NCBI GenBank assembly: GCA_036268995.1
Contig: DATATB010000104.1
Coordinates: 10,967-74,966, forward strand
DNA length: 64,000 nucleotides
Origin: DATATB01 sp036268995
GTDB taxonomy: Bacteria > Planctomycetota > Planctomycetia > Pirellulales > PNKZ01
Direction: 5' to 3'
The position numbers were made by a program, and so were the translations under genes. Positions 54,745-61,127 of the stretch are shown here, in pieces. Below the pieces are notes generated by a model. The model did no database searches. It was not told the DNA's origin and saw only the letters and a list, made by a program, of their open reading frames with translations. Numbering within the stretch: position 1 is the first letter of the stretch; each line of letters starts with the position of its first letter.

Positions 54745-57700
54745 ATGTCTGTCGATGTCCAGCAGTTCGGCCAGTCGGTCGTGGCGTGCGGCTTGATGAC
54801 CGCCGCCGAATGGGCTGCTTTTCTCCAAAGCCTGCCCGATCCGGCCCAGGCTCAGGATACGCAGGCCGTGGCTCACGCGCTGGTGGACCAGGGCAAGCTG
54901 ACCAAGTACCAGGCTGCCGCCGTGTTTCAAGGCAAGACACGCGGACTGGCTTTTGGCGAATACACGGTGATCGATCGCATTGGCGCCGGCGGCATGGGCC
55001 AGGTGTATCGGGCCCGGCATCGACGGATGCAACGCACCGTGGCCCTTAAGGTGCTGCCGGCTGCGGCCACGCGCTCGGCCGATGCCGTCAAACGCTTCCA
55101 ACGCGAAGTGCAGGCCGCCGCGCAGCTCAACCATCCCAACATCGTCACGGCCCACGATGCCGGCGAGCACGATGGGCTGTACTACCTGGTGATGGAATTT
55201 GTCGACGGCCAGGACCTGTCCTCGCGCGTCAAGCAGCATGGCCCGCTGGCGGTTTACGATGCGGTGCACTATGTGCTGCAAGCTGCCCGCGGGCTGGCCT
55301 ATGCCCACTCCAAGGGCATCATCCATCGCGACATCAAGCCTGCAAACCTGCTCGTCGACGGCACGGGAACCTTGAAAATCCTCGACATGGGCTTGGCGCG
55401 CTACGACGCGCTGCCCGAGCCCGAGGGCCCAGTCGATGGCAACATTACGCAGGCCAATTCCGTGATGGGCACGCTCGATTACATGCCACCGGAACAGGCC
55501 CAGGACACGCACAAGGCCGACGCCCGGAGCGATATTTACAGCCTGGGCTGCACGCTCTATCGCCTGCTGACCGGCGAAAATCCTTACGGCGGCAGCACAG
55601 TCGTGGAAAAGATTCTGGCCCATCGGCAGACGCCGACCCCTTCGCTCTCGGCGGCGCGCGGCGAAGTGCCGCAGCGGCTCGATCAGATCTTCAAGCGAAT
55701 GGTGGCCAAGCAGCCGGAAAACCGCTACCAGTCGGCCACCGAGCTGATTGCCGATCTGGACGCATATTTGTCGCCGGCGCCGCGGCCCGTGGGGGTTTCG
55801 TTCGCGCCGCGTCCCGAAGCGGCTTCGACGGCCGTGCGGGCGCTCGAGCGCTCTTCGGATCCACGACTAGTGTTGGCGGCGGTTGCGGGAGTCATGGTGC
55901 TGATCGCCGCGGCCTACGGTGGCTGGAAGCTATTCTCCGGCGGTAGCGACACGCCAGAACTGGCCGCCGAGCCGGCCGCGTCGCCAATTGTTGCGAAGCC
56001 CTCGCCCGCCGAAGTGGCAAAACCCGCTGCGCCCGTAAGCAATCCACCGTCAGCCGCCGAACCGGCGAAACCCGCCGAGCCGACGCCCATTGCGGCGGCC
56101 CAGACACCGCCGGCGAACGATGCGGCGGCCGGTATTCCGCAGCCTGCGGCGGTTGCGGCGACCGGCACCGAAGGCCATCCCGAGGACCGGAGAGCGATTG
56201 CCTGGGCATTGTCAGTCGGCGGCAAGGCCCTGACTTTTCGGGACGGCAAGTCCATCCAGATCATGAACGCCGACGAGCCGTTGACGGAGTTTCCGATCTT
56301 ACAGTTCGAGGTTCAGAACTGCGCCGGCGTCGATGATCAAGGCCTGTCCAACCTTGCAAATCTGAAAGATGTGCGGCGATTGAACCTCGCGCGGACCTCA
56401 ATTACCGACGCGGGGCTCGCCAACTTCACCGCATTGAGCGAGTTGCGGCATCTGTATCTCTATCAGAATCCGCAACTTGGCGACGCGGGCATGACGCACT
56501 TGAGCGGATTGTCCACGCTGGAAGGGCTCGATCTCACCGCCACGTCGGTCGGCGACACTGGTCTTGCCGCGCTCGATGGGCTGCACAAGCTCGCGTACCT
56601 CAAGGTCCGCGCCACGCGTGTCACCCAGGCCGGCGTCAACAAATTCAAAGCGTCGCATCCCACTTGCGATGTTGAGTGGTCCAATTCGACGAACATTGCT
56701 TCCACCGCCCAGCCACCGCCCAGCACCACGGCGATTCAACCGAGCAGCACACCGCAAACAAAGTCCATCAAGCTGCCTGTGCCCGAAGGCCCGGCATTGG
56801 TGCCAGCGCAAAAGACTTTGAAAGACGTGTATGGCGACGAGATCAACCAGGCGCGGCAACCGGACGAGAAGGCCGCGCTGGCTCGAAAGCTGATCCAGCA
56901 AGCCGAGCAAACCCAGGATGATCCGGCGGCCCAATATGCCTTGCTAGATCAAGCGCGGCAATTAGCCATCGCCGCCGCTCACTTGAAGCTGATCGATTGG
57001 TCCGTGTCGGCCACCGCGCAGAGATTTCAGGTTGATGCCGACACAGCAATGGCCGATGCGTGGAACGAAGTCAGCCAGAAGGCACGGACGCCAGCCGCCA
57101 GCAAACCGGTGGCCGAAGCGGCGCTGGCTCGAGCGTCCACGGCTGCATCTCGAGAACATTACGACGCGGCCAAGCAACTCGCCGACGTGGCTCTGCGTGC
57201 GGCCCGCAAAGCCAAGGATCCCGCCCTGATCAAGCAGGCCAACGAGCGAAGCAAGGCAATTGGCGCACTGGTCGAGCAATCGCTGGCTGCCGATCATGCC
57301 CGCAAGACACTAGAAAAACAGCCCGATGACCCGGAGGCCAACCGGGTATTGGGCCGATACGAATGCCTAGTGCTCGATCATTGGGCCGAAGGCTTCAAGC
57401 ATCTGGCCAAAAGCAACGACCCGGTCGAGCGCGAGCTGGCCGCGCGCAGCGTCTCAACGCCCGCCAACGACGCGGCGGCCGCGACCGCAATGGCCGATGC
57501 CTGGTACGATGCGGCCCACAAGGCCAAGGGCACTCAAAGGGCCTTTCTGCAAGACGCCGCAAGCTACTGGTACGGCGCGTCCCTTCCAGGCCTGAGCTCG
57601 CTGGAAAAAGCGCGGGCCGAAAAACGGCTGGCCGAACTGCGCGGCGGTGGCAAGACCGGAGCCGATGGTGCGGCCGAATTGACGCGCAAAGTTCCCGCGG

Positions 57701-58638
57701 CCGCCATCGCCCCCTTCGACGCCGCCGCGGCCGCCAGGTACCAGGAACTGTGGGCCCGATTCTGCAAAATACCGGTGGTTTCGACCAATTCGATCGGCAT
57801 GAAGCTGGCCTTGATTCCGCCTGGCGAGTTTCAGATGGGCACGCCAGACGCGTCCATCGAGGAACTCTCTGCCAAGCTGCCCCCGCGGCGCGATTTGTTT
57901 CTCTCCGAAGCGCCCGTCCATCGCGTCCGCATTACGCGGCCGCTGCTGATGGACACTTGCGAAGTCACCATCGGTCAGTTCAGCACCTTTGTCCGCGAGA
58001 CCGGCTATCGCACGCGGGCCGACGAAAAGGGCGGGGAAGTCTGGAGCGACAATGTGCAAAAGTCCATTCACACCGAGGGCGTGAACTGGAAAAATCCAGG
58101 CTACAAGGCCACCGACGACACGGCCGCCGGCCAACTCTGCTTCAGCGATGCCCTGGCGTTTTGCCAGTGGCTCAGCCGCAAAGAAGGGGTCGCCTACCGG
58201 CTGCCGACCGAAGCCGAATGGGAATTCGCCTGCCGCGCCGGCACCACGACCACCTACTGGTTCGGTAACGATCCCGGCCAACTGGAGCAATACGCCTGGA
58301 CGGTGCGGAACACCACCGAGCGGCATCCGCAGCCGGTGGGCAAGAAGCCGGCGAATCCCTTCGGTCTGCACGACATGCACGCCAACATCGACGAGTGGTG
58401 CCTCGACTGGTACGCCCCTTCGTACTATCGACAGTCGCCGGCGGCCGATCCGCCCGGCGCACCAAGTGGCACGATGCACGTGGTGCGCAGCGGCCGATTC
58501 ATGGAAGGGGCCACCGGCGTGCGCGCCGCGGCTCGACTCCCGCGTGAGCCGCAGCTATTGTATTTTGCCTCCGGCTTCCGCGTCGTGCGCGAGTTGGCCG
58601 TCAAAGTGCCCGCCGCGGCCTTCGCCGGAGCGAAGTGA
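54745..58638 (+). CDS. Ser/Thr kinase-LRR-FGE/sulfatase-modifier-like fusion (1297 aa)
   Basis: The start at 54745 gives the usual planctomycete kinase N-terminus (about 60 helical residues). The kinase runs to about 340: IGAGGMGQVYRA, Lys102 in VALKVLP, HRDIKPANLL with Asp196, DMG instead of DFG at 214-216, and PEQAQD. One membrane segment at 375-396 (VLAAVAGVMVLIAAAYGG) puts the rest outside. Then come Pro/Ala linker, about five leucine-rich repeats (500-620), a helical region to 960, and a formylglycine-enzyme-like domain (1010-1297: GMKLALIPPGEFQMGTPD, YRLPTEAEWEFACRAGT, ANIDEWCLDWYAPSYY). It is likely a transmembrane receptor kinase with an extracytoplasmic sensor. Confidence 0.9.
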   Translation: MSVDVQQFGQSVVACGLMTAAEWAAFLQSLPDPAQAQDTQAVAHALVDQGKLTKYQAAAVFQGKTRGLAFGEYTVIDRIGAGGMGQVYRARHRRMQRTVALKVLPAAATRSADAVKRFQREVQAAAQLNHPNIVTAHDAGEHDGLYYLVMEFVDGQDLSSRVKQHGPLAVYDAVHYVLQAARGLAYAHSKGIIHRDIKPANLLVDGTGTLKILDMGLARYDALPEPEGPVDGNITQANSVMGTLDYMPPEQAQDTHKADARSDIYSLGCTLYRLLTGENPYGGSTVVEKILAHRQTPTPSLSAARGEVPQRLDQIFKRMVAKQPENRYQSATELIADLDAYLSPAPRPVGVSFAPRPEAASTAVRALERSSDPRLVLAAVAGVMVLIAAAYGGWKLFSGGSDTPELAAEPAASPIVAKPSPAEVAKPAAPVSNPPSAAEPAKPAEPTPIAAAQTPPANDAAAGIPQPAAVAATGTEGHPEDRRAIAWALSVGGKALTFRDGKSIQIMNADEPLTEFPILQFEVQNCAGVDDQGLSNLANLKDVRRLNLARTSITDAGLANFTALSELRHLYLYQNPQLGDAGMTHLSGLSTLEGLDLTATSVGDTGLAALDGLHKLAYLKVRATRVTQAGVNKFKASHPTCDVEWSNSTNIASTAQPPPSTTAIQPSSTPQTKSIKLPVPEGPALVPAQKTLKDVYGDEINQARQPDEKAALARKLIQQAEQTQDDPAAQYALLDQARQLAIAAAHLKLIDWSVSATAQRFQVDADTAMADAWNEVSQKARTPAASKPVAEAALARASTAASREHYDAAKQLADVALRAARKAKDPALIKQANERSKAIGALVEQSLAADHARKTLEKQPDDPEANRVLGRYECLVLDHWAEGFKHLAKSNDPVERELAARSVSTPANDAAAATAMADAWYDAAHKAKGTQRAFLQDAASYWYGASLPGLSSLEKARAEKRLAELRGGGKTGADGAAELTRKVPAAAIAPFDAAAAARYQELWARFCKIPVVSTNSIGMKLALIPPGEFQMGTPDASIEELSAKLPPRRDLFLSEAPVHRVRITRPLLMDTCEVTIGQFSTFVRETGYRTRADEKGGEVWSDNVQKSIHTEGVNWKNPGYKATDDTAAGQLCFSDALAFCQWLSRKEGVAYRLPTEAEWEFACRAGTTTTYWFGNDPGQLEQYAWTVRNTTERHPQPVGKKPANPFGLHDMHANIDEWCLDWYAPSYYRQSPAADPPGAPSGTMHVVRSGRFMEGATGVRAAARLPREPQLLYFASGFRVVRELAVKVPAAAFAGAK

Positions 58639-58646
58639 AGGTCGCG

Positions 58647-58715
58647 GTAGCGGAATTCGTGAGAATTCCGAACGGATGCCACCGGAGCGATCGGAAGCCT
58701 CACGGCTTCCGCTAC
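58647..58715. repeat. dispersed composite hairpin repeat, family 1
   Basis: A left hairpin GTAGCGGAATTCGTGAGAAT...CCGAACGG (58647-58675), 16 bases, then a right hairpin CGGAAGCCTCACGGCTTCCG ending CTAC at 58715. The outer GTAGCGGAA and TTCCGCTAC are inverted copies. It sits between the kinase and the convergent channel gene. Confidence 0.75.
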
Positions 58716-58734
58716 GATCTGCGGCCGAGCTTTG

Positions 58735-59730
58735 CTACGCCTTCACCGATGTGATCATGTAGAGCACGATACTCAGGTACGTGCTCATCAGGATGATGAA
58801 ACTCACGCGGTCGAGCCGGCGGGCCGTGCCGAGCCGACCCTGTTCGAACAGCTTGTGCGAGATCGTCGATTCGAACAGCGCCAGGAAAATGAACACGAAA
58901 CTGGCGATGTGCAGCCGATCGGCCAGCGACAGCAGGTTCGAGTCCGGCAACGCCCCGCTGATCACATATTCGCTGGCCACGGCGGCGAACATGGCCCCCA
59001 CGCCCAGCCCGAAGCGCGAATCCAACTCGCTGGGTTGCGTCAGCAGGCTGATCAGCGCGATGGCTGCCGCGATGAACAGCCCGGTGAACAACTTCAGGAA
59101 GTAGCCGTAGCCCGACCGCTGCATGTGTACGGTATAGATGTACCGGCTCCACGACGATTCGTGCCCGGTGGGCAGCGAGATGTCGCCATAGTTCGTGTTC
59201 GACAGGTGGGCGACGACCTCGGCCCCGCCGTTGACCAGGTCCCAGCCCCCGACGCGGGCATCGGGATTGAGATTGCAGTTCTCGACGTCCGGCACGAACC
59301 GCAGCTTGTACTCCTCTCGGTCGCTGTCTTCCACTTCGATCGTGATGTCGTGGTTATCCAGCGGAAAGTCGTGCACGTTCCACTGCTTCTGGATCGTGGC
59401 CATGCAGCGGCAGACGGCGTAGTGATATTCGCCGATCGTGGCCTGGTAGGTGTCTTCCTTGGCGTCGATCTGGCCGTTGGTCAGGTCGAAAGTCTCGAGC
59501 GGCTTCAGGTCGTCGTCTTTCCAACGAAACCAAATATGGAAGTCGAGCGAGACCTTCTGATCTTTCAGGCTCATGCCAATGATTTGATTCAGATACGTGC
59601 CGACATACACGATCTTCTGTTTCTCGCGTGAAGCCTCTTTTTTTGGCGGGTCGGCCGCCTGGGCAATGCCCGAGGTCAGCAGGGCGCCGAAGACGACCAT
59701 CACGATCCTTCGCGGTGTCGGGCGATTCAT
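58735..59730 (-). CDS. prokaryotic pentameric ligand-gated ion channel homologue (331 aa)
   Basis: A signal peptide (PRRIVMVVFGALLTSGIAQA) is followed by an extracellular beta domain at about 38-205 with SLDFHIWFRWKDD and HDFPLDNHDITIEVED (the FPLD turn of pLGICs, without Cys-loop cysteines). Four membrane segments lie at about 210-231, 239-260, 270-292 and 308-327. The second has GLGVGAMFAAVASEYVISGA, resembling the pore helix. pLGICs (GLIC, ELIC relatives) open on ligand or proton binding. The ATG at 59730 is chosen for the signal peptide; no ribosome site is obvious. Confidence 0.75.
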   Translation of the reverse strand: MNRPTPRRIVMVVFGALLTSGIAQAADPPKKEASREKQKIVYVGTYLNQIIGMSLKDQKVSLDFHIWFRWKDDDLKPLETFDLTNGQIDAKEDTYQATIGEYHYAVCRCMATIQKQWNVHDFPLDNHDITIEVEDSDREEYKLRFVPDVENCNLNPDARVGGWDLVNGGAEVVAHLSNTNYGDISLPTGHESSWSRYIYTVHMQRSGYGYFLKLFTGLFIAAAIALISLLTQPSELDSRFGLGVGAMFAAVASEYVISGALPDSNLLSLADRLHIASFVFIFLALFESTISHKLFEQGRLGTARRLDRVSFIILMSTYLSIVLYMITSVKA

Positions 59731-59884
59731 TGCAAGCGGCACTCGGCGTTCCATGGCGGCGGCACTTCGCCCCCCGTGGGGACGAAACTCCGGACCATTG
59801 TAGTGGCCTTGCCAGGAAAATGAACCCGAGTTCGACTACGGAAAAACGCCCGGCCGTGGCGATTGCGGAAGCCATGAGATCGTG

Positions 59885-59953
59885 GTAGCGGAAGGCGTGA
59901 GCCTTCCGACGCAGCCATCGATAACGCCTTGGAATTCTCACGAATTCCGCTAC
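59885..59953. repeat. dispersed composite hairpin repeat, family 1
   Basis: Left hairpin GTAGCGGAAGGCGTGAGCCT, then TCCGACGC, a spacer of about 18 bases, then right arm GGAATTCTCACGAATTCCGC and TAC ending at 59953. It mirrors 58647 with the two arm types exchanged. It lies between the channel gene and the DUF1570 gene. Confidence 0.75.
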
Positions 59954-59967
59954 GGCCGCAGCGACAT

Positions 59968-61110
59968 TCAGCGAACCTTGCTCATATAGCGGAGAAACTC
60001 GGCGTCGAGCTGGCCGAGATTTTCGCCAAAAGCCTGCTGGAACTCGCGCAGCCGCGTTTCTGCACTGTATTGTGCCAGCGGCGGCTTCTGACCCAGCACC
60101 TTCAAGTATTCGACATACTGCTTGGGCCGCTGCCGGATCAGAAAGTAGTTCAATGCCCAGGCTTCGGCATAGGCATCCAGAGCGGTGCGCGAGTCGCGCA
60201 TGCGGTCGTCGTCCACCAGCAGCGTTTTGAGCGACTCGGGTTTGCGGCGCGGCAAGTACTCGCGAAAGCCCTGCAACCGCACGCGGTTGACGCTGCCGAT
60301 CGTCCGCCAGCCGGTGGAGCTTTGCAGGTCGGGCGTCTCGAAGTAGATGGCCATGCCCTCGCACAGCCACAGAGGAATGTCGGCGAAACGCTGTTGCAGT
60401 CCGCAATTGAACGCTACCTGGTGCGTCGCCTCGTGTACGATCGTAGCCACCATCCGCGAGGCGTCGGGACTCGACAACATCTCGTTGATCTGCGCGGCCG
60501 TCGTCCGCCTCGCGCCCGGCCGGCGCAGCTGCTGCACGCCGGTCAGATCGTACATCGTCATGCGATTGCTCTGCAGGCTGTAATAGCCAATGATCGAATC
60601 GGACACGCTGCCCAACTCCTGCTGCACATAGCGGGCATACGACTCCTTGTCGGCGAACACCACGGCCACCAGCGGAAACGCGGGCTTCTTGATGTCAAAG
60701 CCCTTGCGCGACCAGTAATTGGTAAACGCGCGATACAACTGCTCGAACAGCGTGCCGCACCACTGGGCATAGGCCTTCGAGGCGTTATGGACGATTACGT
60801 AATTCTGCGTGTAATGAGCTTCGAACCCCGCGGGCAACTGGCCGAGCAATTGCTTGGCCAGATCCGCCGGCGCCAACGGAACAAACGGCTGCGCGTCCGT
60901 CTGATGGCGCACGATTTCTTCCGCCTGGATCGACCACAGCACGCCGTCGGCCGACTCGAGCAGCAGTCCGCCGTCGTCGGCCTTGGCCAGCACCTGGCCC
61001 TCGACCGATTGCTCGTGCGCGTCGCGTTTGAAATCGACCCGATCCAGCGCCGCCGCCAGATCGTTCGTCAGCAGGCAGGCGACCAGCAGTAGCAAGACAC
61101 GATATCGCAT
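59968..61110 (-). CDS. secreted DUF1570 metallopeptidase-like protein (380 aa)
   Basis: The start at 61110 gives a signal peptide (RYRVLLLLVACLLTNDLAAA). A short SH3-like part (VEGQVLAKADDGGLLLESAD) is followed by the DUF1570 domain at 100-380. A zincin site is intact: HEATHQ at 226-231 and Glu251 in LWLCEGMAIYFE. The family is planctomycete-specific; a peptidase role is inferred. It begins 17 bases after the end of the FtsK gene, so both are probably co-transcribed. Confidence 0.88.
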   Translation of the reverse strand: MRYRVLLLLVACLLTNDLAAALDRVDFKRDAHEQSVEGQVLAKADDGGLLLESADGVLWSIQAEEIVRHQTDAQPFVPLAPADLAKQLLGQLPAGFEAHYTQNYVIVHNASKAYAQWCGTLFEQLYRAFTNYWSRKGFDIKKPAFPLVAVVFADKESYARYVQQELGSVSDSIIGYYSLQSNRMTMYDLTGVQQLRRPGARRTTAAQINEMLSSPDASRMVATIVHEATHQVAFNCGLQQRFADIPLWLCEGMAIYFETPDLQSSTGWRTIGSVNRVRLQGFREYLPRRKPESLKTLLVDDDRMRDSRTALDAYAEAWALNYFLIRQRPKQYVEYLKVLGQKPPLAQYSAETRLREFQQAFGENLGQLDAEFLRYMSKVR

Positions 61111-61127
61111 AGAAGGCCGCGCGCTTT

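Noticed and set aside
57780..58638. Functional formylglycine-generating enzyme
   Set aside because: The domain is a C-terminal part of a receptor kinase, and no CxPxR-type sulfatase substrate is encoded in the window. Only the fold is claimed.
59354..60406. 350-codon minus-strand frame joining DUF1570 and channel regions
   Set aside because: It crosses the family 1 repeat and overlaps two well-supported genes in other phases.
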